From positions 119,456-183,455 of the forward strand of contig JBAQTC010000013.1 in assembly GCA_049296795.1 (NCBI GenBank): a stretch of 64,000 nt of DNA. Direction: 5' to 3'. Every line of letters begins with the position of its first letter. Within the stretch, counting starts at the first letter, position 1. Origin of the DNA: CAXNKH01 sp049296795. Its GTDB lineage: Bacteria; Pseudomonadota; Gammaproteobacteria; Burkholderiales; Burkholderiaceae_C. The notes under the pieces are model-generated. The model did not search any database. It saw nothing but the letters and a program-made list of their open reading frames with translations, and had not been told where the DNA came from. The position numbers were made by a program, and so were the translations under genes. Shown piece by piece: positions 26,017 through 34,252 of the stretch.

Positions 26017-26784
26017 TCAAGGTAATTTGGCATCGCCCATGCGGGCCATGATGGACAGTGCACGATCAGCCAGATAAACCGAGTCGGGAAGTTTTTCGTA
26101 GACGCGGGGCCGCGGCAGCATCACGGCCAAACGGGCCGCCTCAAATGCGTTGAGCTGGGAAGCTGGCTTGCGGAAATAATGCTGGGCTGCGGCTTCGGCG
26201 CCAAACACCCCGGTTCCCCATTCGACGTGATTCAGGTAGATCTCAAGAATGCGCTGCTTGCTCAGCATCTTCTCCAACAACAAAGTCAATACAAATTCCT
26301 GAGATTTGCGCAGCAAAGTGCGTTCGCCCGATAAAAACAGATTTTTGGCCAGCTGTTGGGTGATGGTGGAGCCACCTACTACTTTGACCCGGGGACTCGC
26401 CAAGTGGTTGGCTGAGGTCGTCACTGGCCCTGATTTGGAAGACTTGGTGGCGTTTTGTTTGGCCGCCAGTTGCTCGGCTTTGGCATTTTTTTCCCAGGCT
26501 TTCTCCATCGCCTCCCAGTCCAGCCCCTCATGTTGGTTGAAGCTGCCGTCTTCGGATGCAATCACCGCTCGTTTCAGGTGGTTGGATATCGAGGGGTAAT
26601 CCACCCATTGCTGGCGCCAACGCAAGCGACCGGATTGTTGCAGGATGTGCCAGGCTTGCGAGCGCTCGAAGCTGGTCGATTGAGGTGCCAGTACGGCCAT
26701 CAAGGCAATGCTCACGACAAAAAAAATCTGCAATGCGAGCACCGCAGCACACAACAAAATCAACCAGCGAAACAAGGCTTTCAT
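26017..26784 (-). CDS. mtgA: Monofunctional peptidoglycan transglycosylase MtgA
   Basis: A 255-residue GT51 enzyme anchored by an N-terminal helix (about 7-33) that polymerises lipid II without a transpeptidase domain. Catalytic motifs are EDGSFNQHEGLDW and GGSTITQQLAKNLFLSGERT, with the later KMLSKQRILEIYLN. A Lys/Ala/Ser-rich insertion sits near residue 95-120. It overlaps the TonB-like gene by ATGA. Confidence 0.93.
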   Translation of the reverse strand: MKALFRWLILLCAAVLALQIFFVVSIALMAVLAPQSTSFERSQAWHILQQSGRLRWRQQWVDYPSISNHLKRAVIASEDGSFNQHEGLDWEAMEKAWEKNAKAEQLAAKQNATKSSKSGPVTTSANHLASPRVKVVGGSTITQQLAKNLFLSGERTLLRKSQEFVLTLLLEKMLSKQRILEIYLNHVEWGTGVFGAEAAAQHYFRKPASQLNAFEAARLAVMLPRPRVYEKLPDSVYLADRALSIMARMGDAKLP

Positions 26785-27641
26785 GGCGTCAGCAGTTTGG
26801 CTTCAAGCTTGTCATCACGGGTGAATCGAAAGCGAGAAATCAAATGGAGTTGATCGGCCTGATGCTTCATTTGGGCGCTGAAGGGTCCAAACGGGGCTGT
26901 GCTTTGGGCAATCGCTTCGGCTCTTCGGTCCAGAATACGGTTGCCTGAACTCTGAACCACTTCGGTAGCGAGCAGTCGGCCGTCATGGTTGACGCTCACA
27001 ATCATGGTGAGCTCGCCGTACAGTTTCTTGCCACCAGCCACGGGGAAATTTTCGGTTCCCTTGGTTTCAATGGAGCGGCGCAGCGTGTCGTAATACAGGG
27101 CGTAAATTTCTTCCCGGGTTGCCGGGCTCACATAGCGTTTTTTGGAGCGAGCGTTTTCCTGCTGAATGCGGCGCTCGATTTCGGCCAACAAGTCAATCAA
27201 TTCACGGCGTTTCTCTTCGCGCTCGATTTGTTCGGCCGTGGCCTGTGCCGCACGCGGGGCGGGCAGGGCAGGCAAACTGTCGAGCTGTTGTTTGACTTTG
27301 GCTAACAACAATGTTTGTTGTTCTTGCATGGCCTGGAGCTGACGCCGGCTGGGGTCTTCCAGCGCATCTCCACTTGCCAGCCAGCTCGATGGGGGCAGGG
27401 GACTGGTTGCACGGTTTTGTCCGGGCTCGCCACCACCGCTCAAGTTGTGTTGCGCCACAGCCTGGGCTTGACGGGGACGGTCTTGGCTGCGGGCATTGAC
27501 CAAAATCACTTCCAGCGCGGTGTCCTGAAACACCCGGTTGAATGCGATCGGGTCAACCCAGCGCACCGTCAGTAGCAGCAGATGGACAGCGATCGAGGCA
27601 CCGAGTGCCCACTGTAAAGGGCTGAAAGAGCCCGGTTTCAT
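26781..27641 (-). CDS. TonB-family energy-transducer-like protein
   Basis: A 286-residue bitopic protein with a transmembrane segment at about 11-28, a Gln/Glu-rich coiled-coil middle (about 95-175) and a TonB-type C-terminal domain (about 190-280, GELTMIVSVNHDGRLLATEVVQSSG). No exbB or exbD gene is adjacent. It overlaps both mtgA and the RNB gene by 4 nt. Whether it energises an outer-membrane transporter or is a structural TonB-domain protein cannot be told from sequence. Confidence 0.8.
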   Translation of the reverse strand: MKPGSFSPLQWALGASIAVHLLLLTVRWVDPIAFNRVFQDTALEVILVNARSQDRPRQAQAVAQHNLSGGGEPGQNRATSPLPPSSWLASGDALEDPSRRQLQAMQEQQTLLLAKVKQQLDSLPALPAPRAAQATAEQIEREEKRRELIDLLAEIERRIQQENARSKKRYVSPATREEIYALYYDTLRRSIETKGTENFPVAGGKKLYGELTMIVSVNHDGRLLATEVVQSSGNRILDRRAEAIAQSTAPFGPFSAQMKHQADQLHLISRFRFTRDDKLEAKLLTP

Positions 27642-29689
27642 GGCGGCGGCGGTTCACTACCCGACATGGCGCTGTCTGACAGGTCCATCGCAATCGCAAT
27701 CGGGCCCGCCACGCTGTCTTCGTCCTCCTCCTCGCTCGTGATCGCAGTGGCTTGTTGGTCTAGCCACTCAATCAAACTGCCGCTAACATCGAGCGTCATT
27801 TCATCGATCGCGCCGAGTTTGATTCGGACCCGGGCGCCGCGCGGTAACTCTTGGATGCCGAACACCGGTAAAACCAGTGGCAACGTTTCGGCCCGGACCA
27901 TGCCCTCTTTAAAAACGGTGCCCACCAACTCGGTGAGTCCTTGCTGTTGCACATGTTTGAGCGTCCAGTAGCGCTCCATCGCGCCCTGGTAGCCGTTGTA
28001 AGTGCTGTAGGCTGCGTCGAAACCTGAGATCACCGAAAACAGCTCGGCGTCCTTGGGTTTGAAGGGTGCAGCCAGCGCTGCGGTTTTCCCATGCCGTGCG
28101 CAGGCAATGATTTGCCACTGGTTGACCAGATCGGTGTAGCGGCGCAGCGGCGAGGTGCTCCAAGCGTAGCTTTTTACGCCAATGCCCGCGTGGGGCAGGG
28201 CTTTGGTACCCATTCGGACTTTGACGCCAGGAGCCAGACTGGCTTGGCTGCGATAAATCGCCGGCACCCCCAGTTCGGCCAGCCAGTTACCCCAAGTGCT
28301 GTTGGCCAAGATCATGCATTCAGCCACCATCAAATCGAGCGGTGCGCCTCGCTGGCGCAGGCTGATTTGTACTTGCTCATCGCCAGTGGGCTGCTTTCCT
28401 TCAAGACCGAGCAGTTTGAAGTTGAAGTCGGGGCGATTAAAAGTCTCGGGTTTGCCGCGCACCTGTTCGCGCTGGGCTTTGAGTGCTTGTGCCAAACGGT
28501 AAATAAAACTCAAGGTGGGGCGCAACTCGTCCATGAGCTGGGGGGCGGACCCGTCTGGCAGCGCAGCATCGGTTTGCGCTAGCCACTGTTCGGTGACCAG
28601 AGAATCGAGCTGGTCGTGGCGCAAATTGGCAACGATCGGAACCCGTTCCAGCTTGGTCTCGGTGCTTCGAATTTCCAGTGAAGTTTCGTCCAGCGTCAGG
28701 TAGAGCGATAGTGCCGGGCAATGACGCCCTTCTTGCAAGGTGTAGTTTTGCACCACGGCATCGGGCAGCATGGTGATTTTGAAGCCAGGCATGTAGACCG
28801 TTGAAAAGCGAGCTCGGCCCAGTTGATCTATCGCATCACCCGGCTGCAGCGCCAGACCCGGGGCGGCAATGTGAATTCCGAGAATGACGGTGCCACTGCC
28901 CAAACCTTGCAGCGACAAGGCATCGTCGATTTCGGTGGTGGCCGAGTCGTCGATCGAAAACGCGCGTACTTTCGCGGTAGGCAAATCCTCTGTGATGGCG
29001 GGGGCTTGCAGTGCAGGAAACCCAATGCCTTTGGGGAAGTTTTCGAACAAAAACCGTTGCCAGTGGAACTGGTAGGGTGAGCTGATGGCACCGGTTTGTT
29101 GCAGCAAGGCCAGTGGCGCGGTGTGACTGGCTCGTGAGGCTTCGACCACGGCCTTGTACTCGGGGGCATTTTTGTCGGGCTTGAACAAGATTTTGTAGAG
29201 CTGCTCTTGAATCGGTGCCGGACAGACCCCTTGCTTCAATTCTTGGGCCCATTGCTCGATTTGCTGTTGCAGCTGTTTTTTCTTCTCGATGGCCGCCAGT
29301 GCTTGGGCAATGATATCGGCCGGCGCTTTGCGAAAACGACCTTTGCCGGCACGTCGGAAATAGTGCGGAGCTTCGGCCAAGCGAAGCAAAGCTGCGGTCT
29401 GCTGTTCTAGGGTCGGCTTGTCACTGAAATAGACCTGTGCCAGCTCGACAAAGCCAAACTCGACTTCGGGGGCAAATTCCCAGGCCAGCTCCAGTTCTAT
29501 CGATGGGCTTAAGGCCTGGGCGGCACTGAGGAGCGCGGCCGGTTGCGGGTTGTCAAATTTCAACAGTGAATTGGCGGTCTTGACTTTGACTCTTTTGCCG
29601 CTGTCGAGTTCGACCTGTGCCGAAGCATCGGTCTGCGACAGCACTCGACCGGCCAGGATTTTTCCGGCATCTTCAAACAATAAAAACAT
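27638..29689 (-). CDS. RNase II/R-family exoribonuclease (RNB domain)
   Basis: A 683-residue RNB-domain protein. The catalytic segment contains the conserved acidic motif IDDSATTEIDDALS. The C-terminal 80 residues (GTVFKEGMVRAETLPLVLPV) form an S1/OB-like domain. The N-terminal third differs from E. coli RNase II and lacks a clear cold-shock pair, like the shorter RNase II-type proteins of Burkholderiales. It is the promoter-proximal gene of the overlapping chain to the TonB-like gene, mtgA, plsC-like and cdsA-like genes. Confidence 0.88.
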   Translation of the reverse strand: MFLLFEDAGKILAGRVLSQTDASAQVELDSGKRVKVKTANSLLKFDNPQPAALLSAAQALSPSIELELAWEFAPEVEFGFVELAQVYFSDKPTLEQQTAALLRLAEAPHYFRRAGKGRFRKAPADIIAQALAAIEKKKQLQQQIEQWAQELKQGVCPAPIQEQLYKILFKPDKNAPEYKAVVEASRASHTAPLALLQQTGAISSPYQFHWQRFLFENFPKGIGFPALQAPAITEDLPTAKVRAFSIDDSATTEIDDALSLQGLGSGTVILGIHIAAPGLALQPGDAIDQLGRARFSTVYMPGFKITMLPDAVVQNYTLQEGRHCPALSLYLTLDETSLEIRSTETKLERVPIVANLRHDQLDSLVTEQWLAQTDAALPDGSAPQLMDELRPTLSFIYRLAQALKAQREQVRGKPETFNRPDFNFKLLGLEGKQPTGDEQVQISLRQRGAPLDLMVAECMILANSTWGNWLAELGVPAIYRSQASLAPGVKVRMGTKALPHAGIGVKSYAWSTSPLRRYTDLVNQWQIIACARHGKTAALAAPFKPKDAELFSVISGFDAAYSTYNGYQGAMERYWTLKHVQQQGLTELVGTVFKEGMVRAETLPLVLPVFGIQELPRGARVRIKLGAIDEMTLDVSGSLIEWLDQQATAITSEEEDEDSVAGPIAIAMDLSDSAMSGSEPPPP

Positions 29690-29768
29690 GGGCCTATTGT
29701 CCCATGACGGGGGGATTTATCAGCCCGACGGCCAAGCGACAGGGCTGGAACTGTCTGGATCGAGTCAG

Positions 29769-30332
29769 TCAGGCGGCAAGCCGTCGAATGTCGGTCACGG
29801 GCAAGGAAATGGTTTGTGGCTTGGAGAACAGCTGCATCAGCACCAGCACACGCTGGATCCCGTCGGCTTGTTGGTAAATGCCTTCTAGCCCTTTGAACGG
29901 GCCTGAAGTCACTTTGACCGCGTCGGATGGCTCAAGCAAATTCTTTTTGATTTGCTCGGCATGCATCAGACGCGTAACGATGCCTTCGGGCACGCGGCCA
30001 TAGTCGTTACCAAAACGAACCAGGCTGGTCACGCCCAACGTACTGCGGATCGGAAGCCAGTTGCTTTTGATATTGTCGAGTTGGATGAACAGGTAGCGCG
30101 GGAACAAGGGTTCAACCGATTCAAGCTTGCGACCCGCCTGGATTTTCTCCACCAGCAAGGTGGGCAGATAGACGGCATAGCCCTGTTCAATCAGGTTGTC
30201 CATCGCCCGCCATTCTTGGCGTGGCTTGGAAAAAACCAGATGCCAGTGGCCATTGTTTTGTGGCACGGGATTTTGACTCATTGTTTCTTCGATGGTGACG
30301 GAAGTATCCATTAAATTCAGTAACTGCGTCAT
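29769..30332 (-). CDS. rfaH: RfaH/NusG-like transcription antitermination factor
   Basis: A 187-residue NusG paralogue. The NGN domain (about 28-125) has WHLVFSKPRQEWRAMDNL and the RfaH-type EPLFPRYLFIQL. The KOW-containing C-terminus is SDAVKVTSGPFKGLEGIY. RfaH recruits to ops-paused RNA polymerase to help long surface-polysaccharide operons be read through; no such operon is in the window. The ATG at 30332 follows a G-run (GGGGGGG) at ribosome-site distance. It is divergent from a NarL-type regulator, with a palindrome centred between them. Confidence 0.85.
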   Translation of the reverse strand: MTQLLNLMDTSVTIEETMSQNPVPQNNGHWHLVFSKPRQEWRAMDNLIEQGYAVYLPTLLVEKIQAGRKLESVEPLFPRYLFIQLDNIKSNWLPIRSTLGVTSLVRFGNDYGRVPEGIVTRLMHAEQIKKNLLEPSDAVKVTSGPFKGLEGIYQQADGIQRVLVLMQLFSKPQTISLPVTDIRRLAA

Positions 30333-30398
30333 TTTTGTGCCCCCCCATTGCTTATCAGACTGATTATTTTTTGATTATGGGGTAAATCCGATTGCTGT

Positions 30399-30420
30399 AC
30401 ATCCCCTGAACAGGGGATGT
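30399..30420. promoter_or_regulatory. Perfect palindrome with 2-bp spacer between rfaH and the response-regulator gene
   Basis: ACATCCCCTG and CAGGGGATGT flank AA. The 7-2-7 core spacing (TCCCCTG-AA-CAGGGGA) matches how NarL-type HTH dimers commonly bind. The centre is 77 nt from the rfaH start and 76 nt from the regulator start. It could also be an RNA hairpin in the leader of either gene. Confidence 0.6.
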
Positions 30421-30485
30421 GTTGGGGGCCCGCTATTGCACCTGTGCGGTTATGCTGTGGCAAGATCTCGAAGGGTAAAGAATCG

Positions 30486-31214
30486 ATGGTTCAGTGGCGC
30501 GTCATGATTGTTGAGGACAACAGGCAGCTCAGTCATTTTCTGGGTGCCAGCGTTGTGGCTTGTCCTCAGCTGAGCTTGGTCAGCAGTGTGGCAAGCGTGG
30601 CAGAGGCTCGGGCCTGTCTCGATCAGCAGGCCAGCTTGATTGATGTGATGTTGGTTGATTTGGGTCTGCCCGATGGCAGTGGCCTGGACGTGATTCGCCT
30701 AGCCCGTGAGTTGAACCCGGCCTGCGAAGCTCTGGTAATTTCCATGTTCGGTGATGAGGCCAATGTGCTCGCCAGTATTGAGGCCGGGGCGCTGGGCTAC
30801 ATCCATAAAGATGCCGCGCCCACCGACATTGCCAACACCATTTTGGAAATGAAGGCGGGTGCTTCTCCGATTTCCCCAATGATTGCGCGCACTGTTCTCA
30901 ACAAATACCGGGGTAGTTCCCAGTCTGGCGAGCTTGAGCCTGACAACTTTGTCCAGCCGAAGACTCAGGATAAGGGCTTGTCTGAAATCGCGCAATTAGC
31001 TGTTCCAGGGGTGCTACCATCACGGCGCGAGCGCGAGGTGTTGGAGTTGGTGGCGCGTGGATTTTCTTATGGCGAAATTGCCCAGCTGCAACACATTAGC
31101 ATTCATACCGTTCAGACGCACATCAAGCATCTTTATGCCAAGCTGTCAGTGCACTCCAGAAACGAAGCAGTCTATGAGGCCACTCGAATGGGTTGGCTGG
31201 GCGCCCCTGATTAG
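30486..31214 (+). CDS. NarL/FixJ-family response regulator
   Basis: A 242-residue regulator. The receiver domain has E10/D11, phospho-acceptor D58 (MLVDLGLPDG) and the YIHKD lysine. A LuxR-type HTH spans about 175-240 (LPSRREREVLELVARGFSYGEIAQLQHISIHTVQTHIKHL). The ATG at 30486 is chosen over an upstream frame because AAGGG precedes it and the protein then begins at the receiver domain. The kinase gene overlaps its 3' end, so the two form a two-component pair. Confidence 0.88.
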   Translation: MVQWRVMIVEDNRQLSHFLGASVVACPQLSLVSSVASVAEARACLDQQASLIDVMLVDLGLPDGSGLDVIRLARELNPACEALVISMFGDEANVLASIEAGALGYIHKDAAPTDIANTILEMKAGASPISPMIARTVLNKYRGSSQSGELEPDNFVQPKTQDKGLSEIAQLAVPGVLPSRREREVLELVARGFSYGEIAQLQHISIHTVQTHIKHLYAKLSVHSRNEAVYEATRMGWLGAPD

Positions 31215-33087
31215 ACCCATACTTTCGTCCTTGCGCCTGGCGTGCAGTGGGAAACTGCTCAGGAGCCTCTGGTTTGTCCTTGCTGTGGGATGCTTGATGT
31301 CCGAGGCCAGGGCTGTACCCCTTGAATTGAATCGAGCCCAGGTTCAAACCGAAGTCGACGGATGGGTATCGACCAAAGAAACTCGGCTGCCTTACAACTG
31401 GGATTGGGAGAATCGGTTCCATTCTGGTCGCGCCAGCTTTGAACTGCATTTCACACTCGAAAGCAGAGTCGTCGCCCCCCATGCACTGTATTTCGCCAGT
31501 GTGGGCAATGTGGCTGAAATTTGGCTCAATGACGTATTTCTGTCACAGCTCGGCGATGAAGCCTCGGCCCATGCGGTCGACTTCGGCAAGACACCCATCA
31601 TGGTTCTGGTTCCAGCGCACGTGTTGCAGCAAAAAAATCTGCTGCGCGTTCATCTTGGTGCCGAGGGGGGGCGCAGGGCCGGTATGTCGACAGTCTTGCT
31701 GGGAACTGAAATTGAAATTCGTCAGCTATTCAGTAGCGGGTACCGACACAAAGTCTGGAGTGCCATGGGTATCGCATTGTTCACTGCCGTGGTCGGGCTG
31801 TTGGCTTTTGTCTTGTGGTTAGGTAACAAGGTCTACCTCGTGGGAGAACGCCGCGGCCGTAAAGGCATGTATTTGAGCGTGAGCGCAGCGAGCTTGTTTT
31901 GGTTGGTGCGTTTGAGTGATGTGGCTTTGGTTACGCCGCCTGTGTCATGGCCTTGGTGGGGTGTGGTTCAGACCCTGGCCTATGCGGGATGGATTTGTGG
32001 CGTGGCGCTGTTTTGTCACTACAAAGCGGCATGGCATCGGCACCCCAGCATGGCTTGGATCCAGTTGGTGTTGGGGTTCTTGCTGCTGAGTGCCGGCCCA
32101 GCCGCCTACATCGCTTTGACAAGATCTGAGCCGATTTATTTGACGCTTTGGTTGGGCCTAGCCAACTTGCTCTTTATCGGTTATGGCTTGGTGTATTTCA
32201 TGGGGGCCATCTGGTACCCCAACCATGAGCGGACCGTGCTGGCACTGGCTGGAGTCAGCAATGTGGCTGTGGGTGTGCGTGATTGGCTGGTGTTCAGGGC
32301 CAGCGACAGTTTTGGTCAATCGCCCTGGATCAATTATTCATCCACACTATTTGGCCTGGCCTTTCTCTACATCATGGTACGGCATTTGTTGGAGTCGAGC
32401 GCACGGGTGCAAGAGTTGATGACTAACTTGGAGAGCAAGCTCAGTCAGCAGGAGGCTGAGCTCGCTGACAGCTACCGAAAACTAGAAGACTTGGCACGCA
32501 GTCAAGAGCGCCAGGCCGAACGCAGCAGAATATTGCGCGATATGCATGACGGCGTCGGTGTCCATCTGAGTATGGCCATTCATCAATTGCAATCGGGCAA
32601 GGGCGACAAAATACAGTTGCTGCAAACCCTGCGCGATTCGATGGATCAGCTCAAACTATCCATTGACTCTCTGTCGGTGATTCCGGGGGACATCGTGGTA
32701 ATGCTTGCGACCTTGCGCTACCGACTGGAGTCTCGTTTCAAGGATTCCCATATTCATTTGACGTGGAACGTTGAGCCCTTGCCGCCCTTGGCTAAGCTTG
32801 ATGCATCAGCCATGCGGCAGCTGCAATACCTGGTGTTTGAGGCTTTGTCCAATGTGCTGCAGCACGCCCACGCCAGTGAATTGAGCATCAAGTTGCATCT
32901 CAACGCGGCCGGCGCGTATGTGCTGAGCATCGTTGATAACGGCGGCGGTTTTGAGGTGAGTCACCAGACGGGCCATGGTTTGAATTCGATCAAACAGAGG
33001 GCCGATTTGTTAGGCGCTCGTTTGGCCTTTGTCAGTCAGCCGGGTCGAACCGAGCTGAGTCTGGAGTTCAGCCAAGCCGCAGCGTGA
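31174..33087 (+). CDS. 7TMR-DISM-like sensor histidine kinase
   Basis: About 637 residues. There is a signal-anchor segment near 28-47 (cleavage plausible after ARA), a periplasmic beta-rich sensor (about 48-205), seven transmembrane helices (about 210-420), a coiled coil (430-455), then HisKA_3 with phospho-acceptor H458 (DMHDGVG) and an HATPase domain (EALSNVLQHAH, DNGGGFE). HisKA_3 kinases pair with NarL-type regulators, which fits the upstream gene. The ATG at 31174 overlaps that gene by 41 nt; a TTG at 31231 is the alternative. The ligand is unknown. Confidence 0.85.
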   Translation: MRPLEWVGWAPLIRPILSSLRLACSGKLLRSLWFVLAVGCLMSEARAVPLELNRAQVQTEVDGWVSTKETRLPYNWDWENRFHSGRASFELHFTLESRVVAPHALYFASVGNVAEIWLNDVFLSQLGDEASAHAVDFGKTPIMVLVPAHVLQQKNLLRVHLGAEGGRRAGMSTVLLGTEIEIRQLFSSGYRHKVWSAMGIALFTAVVGLLAFVLWLGNKVYLVGERRGRKGMYLSVSAASLFWLVRLSDVALVTPPVSWPWWGVVQTLAYAGWICGVALFCHYKAAWHRHPSMAWIQLVLGFLLLSAGPAAYIALTRSEPIYLTLWLGLANLLFIGYGLVYFMGAIWYPNHERTVLALAGVSNVAVGVRDWLVFRASDSFGQSPWINYSSTLFGLAFLYIMVRHLLESSARVQELMTNLESKLSQQEAELADSYRKLEDLARSQERQAERSRILRDMHDGVGVHLSMAIHQLQSGKGDKIQLLQTLRDSMDQLKLSIDSLSVIPGDIVVMLATLRYRLESRFKDSHIHLTWNVEPLPPLAKLDASAMRQLQYLVFEALSNVLQHAHASELSIKLHLNAAGAYVLSIVDNGGGFEVSHQTGHGLNSIKQRADLLGARLAFVSQPGRTELSLEFSQAAA

Positions 33088-33097
33088 TAATTGCGGG

Positions 33098-34252
33098 ATG
33101 CCCGTTGTATTGGATCGCCCATCATTCTTCCTGCGTGTCAAACCCTGGTTCACGGGTTTTGACGCGCCGCTGACTTTCGCGGTTTTGATCTTGGCCGGTG
33201 CCGGTTTGCTGGTCATGTATTCGTCCGGTTATGACCACGGCACCCGCTTTCTGAATCACGGCCGTAATATGCTGATCGCTGGCTTCATCCTGTTTGGGGT
33301 GGCCCAGATTCCACCCCAACGTTTGATGGCGCTGGCTGTGCCACTCTATGTGTTGGGCGTTGCCCTGTTGTTGGCGGTGGCGATTTTCGGCATCACCAAA
33401 AAAGGTGCGCGGCGCTGGGTCGATCTGGGTGTCGTTATCCAGCCCAGCGAAATCCTCAAAATTGCCATGCCCATGATGCTGGCTTGGTGGTTCCAAAAGC
33501 GTGAAGGTCAGTTGCGTCCGCTTGATTTTTTGCTGGCTTTGTTACTGCTGGGGCTGCCCATTGCCCTGATCGTTCGGCAACCCGATCTGGGGACTGCAAT
33601 TCTGGTTGGGATCGCAGGTCTTTCTGTTATTTTCTTCGCCGGCTTGCGCTGGCGCTGGATCGTGCCACCGGTCCTGCTGCTTGTGATCGGCGTGCTGTTA
33701 CTGGTGTTGTTTGAACCCTCGTTGTGCGCCGACGGCGTACGTTGGCCCGTGTTGCATGATTACCAACAGCAACGCATTTGCACCTTACTCGACCCCTCAC
33801 GCGACCCGCTGGGTCGAGGTTTTCACATCATTCAGGGAATGATTGCAATTGGCTCGGGTGGATTCTTCGGCAAGGGTTTTATGCAGGGCACGCAGACCCA
33901 TCTGGAATTCATTCCCGAACGCACCACCGACTTCATTTTTGCCGCTTATGGCGAGGAGTTTGGCCTGCTGGGTAACCTGTTGCTGATCGCCGCCTTTATT
34001 TTCTTGGTTTTGCGGGGTTTGACCATCGCAGCGCAAGCTTCCACTGTGTTTTCCCGTTTGCTGGCTGGCAGCGTGACCCTGATATTTTTCGCCTACGCGA
34101 TGGTCAACATGGGCATGGTCGCAGGCCTGTTACCGGTGGTGGGCGTGCCCCTGCCTTTCATCAGTTATGGCGGGACGGCCATGGTGACGCTGGGGTTGGG
34201 GCTGGGCATTTTGATGTCGATCGCCCGCTCCAAACGGCTGGTGCAATCATGA
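33098..34252 (+). CDS. rodA: Rod-shape peptidoglycan polymerase RodA
   Basis: A 384-residue SEDS glycosyltransferase with about ten helices that polymerises side-wall glycan with PBP2. Motifs are GARRWVDLG, QPSEILK, RQPDLGTA, LGRGFHIIQ and ERTTDFIFAAYGEEFG. It is shorter at the N-terminus than FtsW at 14502, supporting RodA. Unusually, mrdA (PBP2) and mreBCD are not adjacent here. No Shine-Dalgarno is visible; GATAAT at 33086-33091 ends 6 nt before the ATG. It overlaps the next gene by ATGA. Confidence 0.93.
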   Translation: MPVVLDRPSFFLRVKPWFTGFDAPLTFAVLILAGAGLLVMYSSGYDHGTRFLNHGRNMLIAGFILFGVAQIPPQRLMALAVPLYVLGVALLLAVAIFGITKKGARRWVDLGVVIQPSEILKIAMPMMLAWWFQKREGQLRPLDFLLALLLLGLPIALIVRQPDLGTAILVGIAGLSVIFFAGLRWRWIVPPVLLLVIGVLLLVLFEPSLCADGVRWPVLHDYQQQRICTLLDPSRDPLGRGFHIIQGMIAIGSGGFFGKGFMQGTQTHLEFIPERTTDFIFAAYGEEFGLLGNLLLIAAFIFLVLRGLTIAAQASTVFSRLLAGSVTLIFFAYAMVNMGMVAGLLPVVGVPLPFISYGGTAMVTLGLGLGILMSIARSKRLVQS

